64,000 nucleotides of DNA from the NCBI RefSeq assembly GCF_019649055.1, contig NW_026570251.1:1116001-1180000 (forward strand). The letters run 5' to 3'. Positions 1-12,400 of the stretch are shown here, in pieces. A program made the position numbers and the translations under genes. Source of the DNA: Paramacrobiotus metropolitanus. Lineage: Eukaryota > Tardigrada > Eutardigrada > Parachela > Macrobiotidae. Position 1 is the first letter of the stretch, and the number at the start of each line of letters is the position of its first letter. Under the pieces are notes generated by a model. It was not told where the DNA came from and did not search any database. It saw only the letters and a list, made by a program, of their open reading frames with translations.

Positions 1-36
1 AAAACTGCTTCAGAACATTTAGTTATAATTATGTAC

Positions 37-313
37 AAAATATGTGCCTTTTAGCATAATTAAAGAGGGTTTTAAAAGTTTTAAAAGTTTAAAAAATATG
101 TGCCTTTTAGCATAATTAAAGAGGGTTTTAAAAGTTTAAAAAGTTTTGAATGTTTTGAAAGTTTTAAAAGTTTTAAAAGTTTTAAAAGTTTTAAAAGTTT
201 TAAAAGTTTTAAAAGTTTTAAAAGTTTTAAAAGTTTTAAAAGTTTTAAAAGTTTTAAAAGTTTTAAAAGTTTTAAAAGTTTTAAAAGTTTTAAAAGTTTT
301 AAAAGTTTTAAGA
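37..313. repeat. 9-bp minisatellite (GTTTTAAAA)n with a 56-bp duplication beside it
   Basis: From about 130 to 313 the sequence repeats the 9-mer GTTTTAAAA almost without change. Just before it, a stretch of about 50 bp beginning AAAATATGTGCC at 37 occurs again at 93, so the array seems to have grown out of a local duplication. Because the unit is a multiple of three and lacks stops, every frame is open; these frames are not genes. The array lies in what should be an intron or downstream part of the otopetrin gene. Confidence 0.95.
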
Positions 314-459
314 CTTGGCCCACTTTGTACCTACAGTGAAATAATACATATGTACATTAAATTTACTGTAAAATAAAATATTAATATAGACTACTAATAT
401 TAGATAAGGACTAAAAATAATTCGTAACTGGTGGTGTAACTGTGCACGGTGACCTTTAC

Positions 460-2912
460 CTGGGAATTTTTAAAGATAAAATATAATTGTAGCAGGATGA
501 AGATGATGGAGATACAGGGATTAAGTCCCATGACGATGCCGAAGCAGGAGCGATTCTCGATGAACACGCCCAGCTGCATGCACGAATAAATAACGGCGCC
601 CACGGCGAACATGGTGGCGCCGAGTTTCAGGTAGAAACTGCCGGTGTACACGTCATTCGTGGCCATAATCCGGCTGACACTGCTGGGCGAGCGCCGGTCA
701 CGACGCCGCGGTCGGCGTTGTCGGAACATCCACAGGAAGGCGAAGCTGATCCACAGGATACTGATGGCCATCAGGAAGAAGTCGTACCACTGCGAATGAC
801 AACGTAAAGACACGCTACAACGGCCAATGCAGATTTAGATTAGATTTTTTTAACCTTTTCATTTAATAAGTTTATCGAACCATCTAGTAAAGATTGTTAT
901 AAGTCGTTAAATTAAAAGGATTGGCTATACTAAATGAATAAATTAAATGGGTTCGGAGAGTTAACTAATTTGAATTAAACGAAAGAACTGTTTAGTTAGG
1001 TAATTAATTAGTTAATTTCAACCAATTAATTAACTAATTAAGTAATTAACTAATCACTGTTTTTTGCAAACTTTACCTAATTAATTTAAAGTTTAAATTA
1101 TTTATTTTATTTTGAATTATATTAACTGAATTAAGTAATAAAATATATAAATACCGTAAGTCATAACTAAGCAATCTAGGAAATAAATAAAATTAAATTT
1201 TAATTTATCGGATTATAGTTGTGACTTGTGAGCATCATCGAGTATGTTGGGCTGTCCTGTATAATTAAAAATTTATAATTATGGGCAATACTGACCCGCG
1301 CATAATTAGGATCCATTTTGGTGGTCAGCGTGGAGGACACCGCCAACAGGAAGCCGGTCATCGTGACCAGGATACCGTAGAGGGCGCTGATGTGCGTCGA
1401 CAGCTCCTCTTCTCTAACAGCGCAAAAGGTCACCTGTTATTCTTGCTGATTAGTTGCACGTCGCGCTCCAGCGACTTAGTTTTTTTGCAATTACATAACA
1501 TTATTTCCACAGAAAAGCGTACCTCAATAAATTCGTACATGATAGCTTTGTTGAATATATCGTTCGATAACTATGCTAACAATTGTATTACATATTTTAA
1601 TTACAGTAACTGCATGATGACTACAACAGTGATTCGAATATACGAGTATGCACAAATTTGCGGCATACACAAATTTCTTCTCAGAACGGTAAAACGCGCT
1701 CATGCATTGTGAGAATTTTGTAGTCTAAGGGCGCGTACAAATGGTTTGTGATCCGTAAATATCTGAATTTGTAACTCGCACCGCTTAGTATACGAGATCG
1801 CAGCGCAACGTTTCCAATCTTTTGATATTAATTTCTATTTCTAAATTTATTTTTCTTTGGGCAGCTGATAACTTATTGTTAGCTGGTAACACAATCTAGT
1901 ACAATTGTGCATATGCACATATCTGTACGTATCGTATATCATTGTGACATTATTATGTACTCGTATTTATTATTTCTAAATTCAGTTTTTACTTCATAAT
2001 ACAGCCATGAGCCATTCATTTTCGTATTTACCAACTAATCTGTAAATATTGAAGTATAGCAACGTAATATATTGGTATAAAATTAGTCAACCACGTGACA
2101 AAAAAAACTGAATATTATATACGACACATTGTACTTGTAGGATCTAAGAATTAATACAATAAAATTAATATCTCCTGTGATGTAATTATGTTTGTGCTGC
2201 TCAGCACTTACTGGCCATGCAGACTGGAATGCATAATATCGTGGATGGAGTCATGGCGCTGCGGCGACAGTTGGTCCATCAGCGACATAGCACGCGGGAA
2301 GCGGTGTTCGAAATCGGCTTTCTTGCCATCCTCACTGGTGACCGACACCGTTAGCGGCGTCTGCCTGAAAGGTCACCACCAATAACATTACTGCATATTC
2401 CAAGCAGAACTATCTCCGTAAAAAACTGTACAAAATTAACAAACAGATCATATATACTATATTCGTAAACCAATATATAAAAATTATAAAAAACTAAAAT
2501 TAAAATAAAATAATATAAAAGAAAAAAACATAAATATAAACATATCTGAAATATAAAAAATATAAAGTATAAAAGATAGAAAAATAACAATTAGAAAGGT
2601 AGATAAAAGTAAGAATAACATAAATAAAGAATGCAATAATTATAATAAAAAATAGGTTATGCCGTAATATGAAATATGTAGGTTCAGGCGCATTAGATAC
2701 ATTCGGTTGGCGCTGTCGGGATGCAGGAGACTGAAGAGCGGCTCCGGTTTAACACCACTGAAACTGACGTAATGATCGTCCGGTTTATCCCCCGACCGCT
2801 CATCGGCTGGATTCTGTCCGCTGAAAACCGACGCCGATTTCAGAGCGTCCATCACGCGCTGTCCGAAACGCTGGACGGCTTTCTGCTCGTCTATATGCGT
2901 AGCGTTGTCCAT
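460..2912 (-). CDS. Otopetrin-type proton channel, 5' half (partial, continues beyond position 1)
   Basis: Otopetrins are multi-pass plasma-membrane proton channels. Four exons can be joined on the minus strand: 2912-2701 (ATG at 2912), 2364-2212, 1413-1296 and 789-460. All have GT donors and AG acceptors, and the phases agree, giving 813 nt or 271 codons ending in phase 0 at a CAG|GTAAAG donor. The first about 125 residues are polar and cytosolic. Four hydrophobic segments follow: around HISALYGILVTMTGF, around YDFFLMAISILWISF, around LKLGATMFAVGAVIY and around CISIIFILLQLYFIF. The third and fourth, with the intervening cysteine and the closing YFIFKNSQ, are characteristic of the otopetrin N-terminal domain. 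A family member usually has twelve membrane segments, so about two thirds of the protein lies left of the window. Family recognised by eye, not by a search. Confidence 0.85.
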
Positions 2913-3200
2913 AATAATTTTGATTGCTATTCGTTTTTGAAAAAATCGGGCCTTAAAATCACACAGAAAAATTTTCTTTTACAAAGCAAAATAAAATAAC
3001 GGACGAAGTTTACTGAAACCATTTAAGAAATTTAAAAACAAAATAAAATTACATAATAAATTCTGAAATTGCCAAATAAAGCCATTTGCACTAAAAAATG
3101 CATGCACTCTCACAGAATAACAAATATTGCGAGTAGTTAATTCTTACATTAATTTAAAGATAAAAGGAAATATGCGAAATAGTAAATAAATAAAGTACAC

Positions 3201-3578
3201 TCAAAAAATAATAAAATGCTCAAAAATTAAATGGAGAATTACAGCTATAACAGCCTGTAATTGGCCACCGGCAAAAAACACTGTATTAAAATTGGCTTCC
3301 GTTGGACGAAAATGTCTGACATAAAATTCAACAAACGGCGTCTTGTGTGCTCCTGTTTTGCCGGTCTTAATTACCGTGCAGTTTTTGCCGGTACAAAAAG
3401 CCATTAAGCGTTTTGCAGACTCCAGCGTAAATAAATCCCCCAACGCGGCCATTGTAGCCGGCACACGGTTAAAAGGACTTCTCATGAAAGCCGGCATTGT
3501 GCGGCTGCGCCTTACACCGAGCTGGTTACTGTATGCTGCTGAATAAACAATAAATACTGTAGCTAAACGCAGTCGCAT
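3201..3578 (-). CDS. Possible small secreted protein, unknown family (125 residues)
   Basis: A single uninterrupted frame of 125 codons lies between the otopetrin start and the 3' end of the glycosyltransferase gene. Its first 15 residues (MRLRLATVFIVYSAA) look like a signal peptide. The middle is basic and contains two cysteines within CTGKNC. The C-terminus is hydrophobic. Base composition is more GC-rich than the flanks, as in the real exons here. I recognise no family. The opposite strand is also open over 67 codons (3343-3546), so the coding strand is not certain, and chance openness or degraded inserted DNA are alternatives. Confidence 0.35.
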   Translation of the reverse strand: MRLRLATVFIVYSAAYSNQLGVRRSRTMPAFMRSPFNRVPATMAALGDLFTLESAKRLMAFCTGKNCTVIKTGKTGAHKTPFVEFYVRHFRPTEANFNTVFFAGGQLQAVIAVILHLIFEHFIIF

Positions 3579-4210
3579 TGTTTATAACTTTATGCAGTGG
3601 GTAACAAAAAAACCCGGCTTCGGGTAGATTATTTGCGTTTGTTGCTGGTTACGTGCGCAGAATCACGATCAACACGTGTGGAAAGAACTGATGGAAACCG
3701 GCTGGAATATATTTCATCAGCAGAATTTTTATAAGATTAAATGAGCAAATATCAGGAGCGATAATTTGTCTTGTCATTTACATTTATTTCTTTACACTGG
3801 TGACGAAATTCTGCCGAGCATGAAAACATATTACGTTTATTTATTCAAAATTATTATTTCATTTTTAGATGTTTTGGCTAGTTTTAATTTTGGTCAATTT
3901 GATTTATTTTAAGCAGAAAAAATTAAAAATAATTACAGTATACTCTTAATTTAATTGTGATTTTGAAAGACGTATTTTTTTACTTAACGCGTTTTGTTAC
4001 TCTTTTTACTTATTTTTTTACTTAATTTATTAGCCCTTAAAGGAGCTATTGTACTTTACTATTTTCTGACATTATAATATAGATTGTAATTCTTTATTAT
4101 TTAATTCATTCGTTTCGCTGTGGTGTATTCATGATATGTGTATGTTAATCAAACGATGTAATATCTAAATTTTTGGTACAGTTGCGAAAATGTTCCCGCT
4201 GAAAGTCGCG
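3579..4210. other. Intergenic region, one short hairpin
   Basis: No gene is supported here. Positions 3611-3626 contain the perfect short hairpin ACCCGGCTTCGGGT after a run of A. It resembles a bacterial terminator stem but lacks a following T run. The rest is AT-rich. Confidence 0.5.
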
Positions 4211-6938
4211 TCAAAGACATTTGGCCGGCAAGCGCATATACAAATGTTTAACACAATTATGATAAAACAAGTTACGCTTCCCCTCCGCATCCGTCCCGTG
4301 AATTATAAAAAAATTCCGCCCGGCACAGCGTTCACTGCGCACCTCTTTATACGAAAAGGAATATTCAGCCACATTCAGCAAATTTAATTGTAGCATTTCC
4401 GGCAGCTGACCGGCAATAAATACATCATCGATCCAGTGTACCGGTAGCCGGGTGGCGGCCTGCAGTAAATCGGGGATACGGTCCGCCGGGAAGATGTACA
4501 GGTAGCCCATCATGTAGGGCGGATAGGTGTCGGCCGGGTACTCGGATTTCGTGAGGAACCTGTAAAATAATTAGACTTCCAACAATTTATCTAAAGCATA
4601 CTTACGAAAAAAAAGCTGAATAATGAGAACCTAAATAACTGTAAAAATTACATAGACCGGAAAAAATTCTAAAAAAAATTGGGAGAATAAATAATTTTTC
4701 AACTTGGGCAAAAACCCTGGCAAATAATGTAACTGGCCACGTATAGACGTAAATAATTTTGATGCATAATGCATTTCATTATCCAGGGAATATCGTCTAT
4801 AGCGGTATAAATGGCATTTACCGGTTTGGCTTATTTGCTAGCTTGTTCATCGAATGCACACACGGTTTAATGTTTCCACCATTACCGACCCAATTATTTC
4901 CTATAAATGTTTGATTTCGTAGAGTAAGGGCTATTTGTTCGAGTCTTCGGAAACTTGTGAAGGCTCTTAATTTGTGACAGTTTAGTTCACTCAAATGCAG
5001 AATATCGATTAAACATAAAATTCTTCTACTTTTCGCATTAGTTTTTAAATATTACAAAATAATTTATTGGTAGGATGGAGAGTAAACAATTTTTAAAAAA
5101 AAACATTTAACCAATATTCAAATAAAAATTCAAAAATATTAATCAAAGGCTATCAAGCATTTTACTCGTATTTATTTATTGGTTTCCTTCGTGTTCAGCA
5201 ACGATGATTACACACTACGGCTACAAGTTCCAAAAACAACCAAAATCATTCCCTTCCACAAATTTATTTCTGCCCGGCAAAGTGCCTAAAACTGCGGCAG
5301 CGTTTCCCTTCATTATCGCTAGACTGATGCGTTGTTTTAAGAAAGCGGTAGATCGGCTTTCTCCTGTCTTTCCCCGCTTGATAATTTGCAATTATCAAGC
5401 ATTATTCACTTGTGAGCATTACAAAACTGGCAGACATTCATTCATATAGCGTTATAAACAACTGGCATATCGTTATTTTGCAGACACATTTGCAAACATG
5501 AGCCCTCACACTACGAAAATCATACCACATGCACAATCGTCGGCAATAAGTGCGTGAAAATCTTGCTGTATCGATCGACAAACAGACAATAATTGATGAA
5601 GTAATAGTTAATTAAATATTACATGTACTATATATTATAGTGTATGCAATATATACTTGATAATTAATTAACTCTTTAAAGGAATATGCATATATTTTTA
5701 AATACATATAATTAACTGAATTAAATTGATCCTGAGTAAGGACCAAGAAGTTAAATTTAATTAATAGCTCGAGCGTGCGCCTATAAAATGATACCAAGAA
5801 AATTACCATTTGAGACCATCTTCCGGGCGGTTGACCTTTCGCATCTTCTCATTGGCCACAATCCAGCCGGTGACCGACCGCCCCGCTTCCGGCAGTCGCA
5901 AATAGCCGAATATCCCAAAGACATTAATCCACGTGTCCTCATCGGCTTTTCCCATGAACCGCGCCCCGCTGCAATGTTCAACGCCCCAGCGGAAGAAGCG
6001 CAGGATCAGCTGCGTCTGATTATAATACGAATCGGGAATATCGTCAATTTGCAGGAGATCTCCGTATAGCGCGTTCTCCGCCAATAATTCCTCTTGAAGC
6101 AGTGTGTCGTTGATGCCGCCGAATCCGAAGATAACCCGCACCCCACACAGTCGCCCGTGGGCGGCCCATGTCTCGCGGATAGCGGCGCGGTCGGCCGCGT
6201 GGGCGGGGCGTGAGGGACGAAGAGAAGGAGCGAGGGTGGGGCGGTGGGGTCGCATTGTGCCGGTCGAATTTTTCCGCCGGGATTTTCATGAAGAAATGCA
6301 TCGGTCTTATGAGAGGAAATTATTTCCGAATTATCTGTTTCTAGCAACAAATTCAGTGTTTTAAGTAATAAATGTCGTAATACTTTTTTACATATAACTT
6401 AAACATACTTAGCAGTTTTACGATATTTTTAACAATTTACGATATTTATTTTCATAATAATTGATTCTCTAATTCTCTAAAAGGTTTTCTATTTTTAATG
6501 CAAATCTTTTTTTAAGATTTTGAAATTAAATAAAAATAAAAATTATAGCAAAACTTGATCACAACGTGTAAGTTTTCAAAACCAAATTCAGCATATTTAT
6601 TACGTTCTATTTCAGTCTAGTACTTATTAATTAACTCGCTAAGACTGTCAAATTCCAATTTTGCACTTTTAAACGTTTAATCTTAGGTTTTTATAACAAT
6701 TTTGAATTTCTGAAAATAACCGTTTTGAAACTTATAAATTTCGTTACGGTTTTCGCCGGTTTTAGTGAAGAAAAAAGCGGAAATAAATTTTTCTCTACCA
6801 CTTTAAAAAAAATCATAAAAGCTAGGAACGTACCATCGCTAGAGTTGTGAAGCGGTTTTGTTTCCAAACATTCAGCGCCACAATACAGCTGAGCAGAATC
6901 AACGAGAATCCCACAATCTGTAGCGCATTAACACGCAT
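4211..6938 (-). CDS. Beta-1,3-galactosyltransferase-like enzyme (GT31), three exons, one apparent frameshift
   Basis: GT31 enzymes are type II Golgi membrane proteins that add a beta-1,3-linked sugar from a UDP-sugar donor. Exon 1 (6938-6834) encodes 35 residues with a signal anchor around IVGFSLILLSCIVAL. Exon 2 (about 6305-5807; an alternative acceptor at 6340 does not fit the phase) carries the AIRETW motif, the SYYNQTQLILRF helix and KADEDTWINV, whose DED is the metal-binding DxD. Exon 3 (4559-4211) begins by completing a KW pair and carries YPPYMMGYLYIF and IDDVFIAG, equivalents of the family's YPPY..G and EDV..G motifs. The exons total 953 nt, one short of 318 codons. The missing base falls near 6195-6207 in a GC-rich run, between a hydrophobic LLLFVPHAP strand and AIRETW. 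Either the assembly lost a base or the allele is broken. Confidence 0.85.
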
Positions 6939-8040
6939 GATCGCTGATTTACGGCCATGCGGTCGCACTTATACGAGTACATTCGATATTCCGGCATTTC
7001 TTTGCTACTTTTGTCTGCCTTCGGATCAGCATCGCATACTCTGTACATCGTTTCTTCACGGCACACTTCAGGCGAAAAGGTGCGTTTCTTCGTTGCAAAT
7101 GTCTTCACCACAATTTAGGTCAGATTATCGGCGACTATTAATTTCACAGCTACAAAAATTACATAGCTTCTTTTCCGATACAACGGAAACCGCGGTTCAA
7201 GTTACCCACGCCTGCTGCATGTCTGCCGTGTAGTACGCAGCTGCATCAACTCTGAAGATCAACATATTAAAGATATAAGTAATTATTAACGATAAGTACT
7301 TAATAATAAAACATTACACCAAATTTATCAAAAACTTTATAAACATCATTATTTAAATTGTACTGATTTTGTTGGTTTATTAAAAATTAATGTTTTTATA
7401 TCATATTATAATTTATTTATTTAAATTTATGATATTGTAATACTTGATATTACATTAAAATTACCAAATTGCAACAGTTATATCAGACTTTATTGTTTTT
7501 TTTATAAATTTATTCAAATCGAAAACATTGAAGTTCAGTGCTAGAATTTCCGGTGGAGGCGCCAGAAAACTATGTTTGCGGAATAGCGTAATTGATCGAT
7601 CACATACTGGTCAAAATCGATGTGAGAAAATACTACAAGTTTCGGCGATTTCGTAGTGTAGTGGATATCTTTCCATATGTCGGCAAAAAAAATTGAAAAA
7701 TTTAGAGTCAGTGCAAAGTCGTGCTGCGATTTACAAAAATTAATGCTGCTTCCGGAATTTTTTCTCTTCTGCTGACGTTTTTATACTCTTACTTATTTTT
7801 TTTATTTATTTTGTTTTATTTATTTTGACGTTAGTTTTTTTTACGTTTTTTGTGACTGTTACACTCATACTTTTTTCCTGTAAATTCCGTATCTTTATAT
7901 GTTTGCGTAACACGAGTTCTTACCAAAATTTGTTTCACTGTGTTGCAGAGTTTCTTGCATCTTTCTAATTTTTTATAAATACGATTTCTAATTTCTAATT
8001 TCTGCATACTATTTCTAACAGTACTGTATGTGATTTCTAA
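6939..8040. other. Intergenic region between divergent genes, no gene seen
   Basis: AT-rich DNA upstream of the minus-strand glycosyltransferase and the plus-strand THAP gene. Open frames around 6850-7230 overlap glycosyltransferase exon 1 or lack any coding signature. About 60 bp at 7930-7990 (GTTGCAGAGTTTCTTGCATC) reappears with changes at 9120-9175. Confidence 0.5.
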
Positions 8041-8050
8041 TTTCTAGAAC

Positions 8051-8203
8051 GCCAGAAAGTGCATCAGCGGCGCTGCAGCGCTTCGTCAATCGTCATTGGG
8101 CGCGTTGAATGAAACTGCCGCCCATGAGCGGTTAGGCTGTCCGCTGTTTGAACGCAGTGCGTCTCTCCCTACAGCGCCTTTCTGTGCGTTTATCCAGTGT
8201 TCA
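8051..8203 (+). pseudogene. Possible fragment of a bacterial LysR-type regulator helix-turn-helix
   Basis: A frame of about 50 codons after a TAG at 8045 reads with the spacing of a LysR HTH domain: an SGAAALRQSS helix, a second helix ending ETAAHE, then RLGCPLFERSA, the hallmark end of that domain, followed by a degraded LT-like tail. It is GC-richer than its surroundings and has no start codon or downstream domain. If right, it is a small relic of bacterial DNA. Chance similarity over about 40 residues cannot be excluded by eye. Confidence 0.4.
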
Positions 8204-8639
8204 AACATATGTCACCAATTGGATAAGTACTTACTGTAGTAATTAATTTCATATTTTCATCCTTTTTTTAATCTCGCCCTCTCCCATTTATGGACATCCA
8301 CAATTGCACAGCTAAAATAATTTCGCAGCTTCTTATAATCAACCGCAAGCACGGTGTATTTAGCCACGCCTCACGCCTGTTTAAAGTGCAGCAAGCGGCT
8401 GCATCCACTCTGCAGCGTGCATGGTGAATCGGTCGGCCGGACCAGTTCCGTCGTGCTGTGTAATGGACTCCAGCGCTCTCTTCGCTAAGAAAATTATAAA
8501 CCCCGCCCAGCAGCTACCATGTGCAGCCAATAGAAATTCACCATACGGACCGGCGCACGCTTCGTTCCGACCAAATCGAGCGTTTCAGACCGGTTCTCAC
8601 TCTGCACCTATCGCTTGGGGTCCGCGTAACGAGCTCGCC

Positions 8640-8801
8640 TACTCTAGTGAGGTTTCACGCGCGCTGCTCAGCACACGTTTTTGACTCTGTTTTTAGCTTT
8701 TAAATTTTACGGATTGTTAATCAACGTAGTGCGGTGGCTTTTTTCATCTGTTTTCTGGACGTGGATAGAATTTGGTGCAAGTGATTGATTGTGCGTTACA
8801 G
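8640..8801 (+). other. Likely non-coding 5' exon of the THAP gene (start approximate)
   Basis: A strong donor, ACAG|GTGAGT, lies at 8801/8802 and a good acceptor, GATTTGCAG|CGAG, at 9453/9454, ten bases before the first ATG at 9464. The simplest reading is a spliced 5' untranslated leader joined to the first coding exon. The 5' limit is a guess, and no clear TATA box is seen. Confidence 0.45.
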
Positions 8802-9463
8802 GTGAGTACAGGGATTTCTGCAGATGCTCTTTCCTTACTGATTGCTGGTTGTAGCTGTGCAGTTGCACACCGCAGAGGACTTTGTGATTCTCCAACTCTG
8901 CTCGCTTTCCAACTGTTTGTTTATACCGTGTACAAGTAAACTTGTGATTTTTTTAAATTTTATATTCTTACAAATGTAACGGTTTCAGATTAGTCTTTCG
9001 TAGTTTTTCATCTTTGAAAAAATTTGACGGGGTTGCAATCGTTCCACTTTGCTGCTGGCTGCAGTTCTCTGTGTGAGGAATAATTCCACTCGCGAAATTT
9101 CCGAATAACATTTGTATTTGTTATCACTGTTTTGCAGAGTTCCTGGCATCTTTTAATTTTTTACATATATTATTTTCCCCTGCGTTATCTCCAGAAATTA
9201 TTTGAAAGAATTCTGCGCAGTAAGCACTGTAAGCCTTAATAAATTGTGTTAAATGTTGAACTCTTCGGGAAAACATTTCATTGGCTGGAATGGAGGATCA
9301 GGCCAATCAGAATTGGCGATGCTGAGCACAAGCCAATTATAATCCGCCGTTGTTATTTTTATTTTTAATATTTTCTGTGCGGATTTATTGTGGTTGCCAA
9401 CGTTTTCCCGAGCCGCTGCCATGATTACGCTGACTTGAACTGTCGATTTGCAGCGAGCGGAGA

Positions 9464-12400
9464 ATGGGAGAAGTGATGGCGGACGGGACGGAGCTGATCC
9501 TGTCGGATGACGAGGATGCGCCCCTGACGGCGCCCCTCATCACCCTGGACGATGCGGTGATCGACGATCTGCTGGCGGCCTCCACCACCACCCCTACCCC
9601 CACCGCCGCCCCGGGGGTCAAGCAGGAGATGAGCTTGCAGGAGGCCACGCCAGCGGCGGAGCGCCAGGACAGCGAGGAGGAATTCCCGGGGGCCTACGAA
9701 ACGGGAGAGATCCTGCGGCGCCCCGGCCCCGCGCCCCTTAACGGGGAGGAGGGCGAGGGGCGTCCCGCGGAGGAGTCCGAAGATATGGATGTCACGGTCA
9801 GTCCCACGCAGCTGCTGGCCGGAATTGAAGGTACGAAAAACTGGAAATTTTCAGAATTTATTGGGAATTTTTAGAGTTTGTTAGCAGTTTTCTGGATTTT
9901 TTATGGGAATTTTCTGTGCAGTATCATGAGTTATATTCGATTTATTTGCTTATCTAACATTAAATTCTTCATATGATGGCATTGGATTTGGAGGAATTTT
10001 TTTAAAAAAGTTTATACATTTCCCGGCAAATAACTATTCGAAAATGACGCAAAAGAAAATTCCAGTTATCATCATGCAAAATTATTAATTCTGATAATTT
10101 CGGTTATGTTTGAGAGCAGCTAAAATAATTATAATAATTGGTCAGTTGTGGGATCTGTATTTTTAATGATTCTAATTTTTTAGCGTAATTAAATAAATTA
10201 GCTCTAATTCTCCGCTGTGCCGGCTCTAGTAATACAGTGCGCGTTGAGCAGGATATTATAGTTTTCCGGAAAAAAATTTTCAGTGTTAAAATGTTAAATG
10301 CTAATGGGAAAATTATGCACTGAAATAATATAATATGTATGACTGCTACTGATTTTGCTGTTTGAATGTAATCACGAATTCCGCATAGGGTTTGTGATAA
10401 TTTCATAGAAATCGTTTCATGAGACCCGTCACCCGTGGAATACTTTTTTCCATTAAAATACAGTACTTACGGTATTATAAATACATTTATAAATTATGGT
10501 AGGAAATATAATTGTAATTTGTCATTACAGGTAATTATACAGCTAAACACTTGTTCAGATTGTGATAACAAAATCGCTGCATTTTCCAGTAAAAAACGGG
10601 CAATTTAATATCGCGGTTTGGTTACGATAAAATCCGTGGCATTCCGTGCCGATGATTACACATTTGGCATCCTTTTTCTATTTCAGACGGACTGCCGGAT
10701 GAACCGTTGCCCAGCACATCGGGCGCGACGGATCCCGACGTGGAACCCCCGCCCGCGGCGGCCGGAGAGTCATACGACCCGGATATCAGTATGGAGCAGC
10801 CGAGCATGGAGGAGTGCTCCCCCATCATGACCTCCAGCACCAACGCCGTCATGAACCTGACGCTGGACGATCTGGATGTGGATGAAGTGGCGGCGCAGCG
10901 TCGACAGTCCGCCGCGGACGGTGACGATGATAACGATGTGGAGGACGACGCCGCGTCCGACAAGAGCTACGTGACCAATGAGGAGGATCAGACCGCCACC
11001 GCCTCCGAGGTAAACGAGCCGGAGGAGGGCGCCGGCTCCGCGGAGCACATGGAGAATATGCTGAAGAGTATCGGGCTGGAGTCGCGACAAGATGATGTAA
11101 GTCAGCCAGAAATTTCGCCATTTTCTGCTGTCGTATGTGTTGGATTTTTAGTTAAAAACAATTTTTAACCGGTTATTTTTCCAGTATTTTTTGCTTAATT
11201 TGTGTCATCGCAGTTAGTTTTTTAATTTGATCCATAAAACGATGAAAATAGTAGTGAGTTCTGTTTTAGACCGGTTATGTTTCCTGTATTTTGCTGAGGT
11301 TTAATTCGTGTTATTGCAATCAGTTTTTCAGTTTGATCCATAAAAAGATTGAAGAGTTTTAAATTCCATTTTTAACCGGCTTTTTTCCTATTTTGTTTAA
11401 GGTTTAATATTTTCTGATGAATTAATGCTTTTGATTTTTACATTAAAATATGGCTAATTCCGCTTGAAAATAATTTTTGTTATTTTATGAAATTTGGCGG
11501 CTGGCGATTACTTTTTGGCTTTAATACAATATTGTAAAGATTCTTTTTTCATTCGACCAAATTATACGGCTTGATTTTCAGTTTAAAGATTTCTACAGAA
11601 TCTGAGTTTTAAGATTTGAAGTGATGTTTTTCTCGTAGCCATGTTGTCTCACTTTAAAGTTTAGTTTTAGTGTTGGCGCAGATTTTATTTTTATGGGTTT
11701 CTCAGAGGACTAATTAAGCACTCCCTCGTTTTTTATTTCAAAACTTCACTTAAACACGTTTTAAGAACATTTAAACAAACAAAAGTTCATTAAACATCTC
11801 CGCTCTTTCAACGGTACCCATAACAGAAGCGGCGTTACCCCGCTGTATCTCTAGAGACAGGCGCTGCCGGAGAAATTCGTGTGAGCGAGCTTCTCCTGAA
11901 TGGGTCCGTAGACGCTTTCCCAATTCTTTTATGATTCTTTTATGATTAAGCACTTAAAATCAATAAGAGGTGATTATTAATTATTTACGGAATCTTGAAA
12001 TTGGTTTTAGTCGGGTAGAAAAAATTATTAGTGTTGATTTAAAAATTTCAAAAAATATGTATTTCTCTGCCATGGCAGTGTAAGAGCAAATAATAATACT
12101 TAAATTTCATTAAAGTATCAGTCAAACGCAATCTGTAACGCTTTAGCATGCCGACGAAATTGTGCCTAATTTGCAAATGACGAACACCGTCGGGATGTGT
12201 TAGGAAATATCATCCACGCAGAAAACGCCAATATAAAAATATGCAAAATCATCAGTTGTATATTATTGTTTGAATACGGAGAAGAAGATTAATTTAATGA
12301 AGTACGTAATGAATTAGTTGATTATGAATCTCTCCGGTACACAGATTCCATCATGGATTGCTCAGCAAATATAATGGCTTTTGTAGTGTAGGGGCGCAGG

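Noticed and set aside
81-376. Open frames of 76-80 codons on both strands over the left end
   Set aside because: They are translations of a 9-bp repeat with no stop in any frame (tripeptide repeats), not genes.
400-459. Extension of the otopetrin frame past 460
   Set aside because: A clear CAG|GTAAAG donor sits at 460/459; the extra residues are intron.
6006-6364. Overlapping open frames on both strands around glycosyltransferase exon 2
   Set aside because: GC-rich exon with shadow frames; only the frame carrying the glycosyltransferase motifs is supported, with the shift described.
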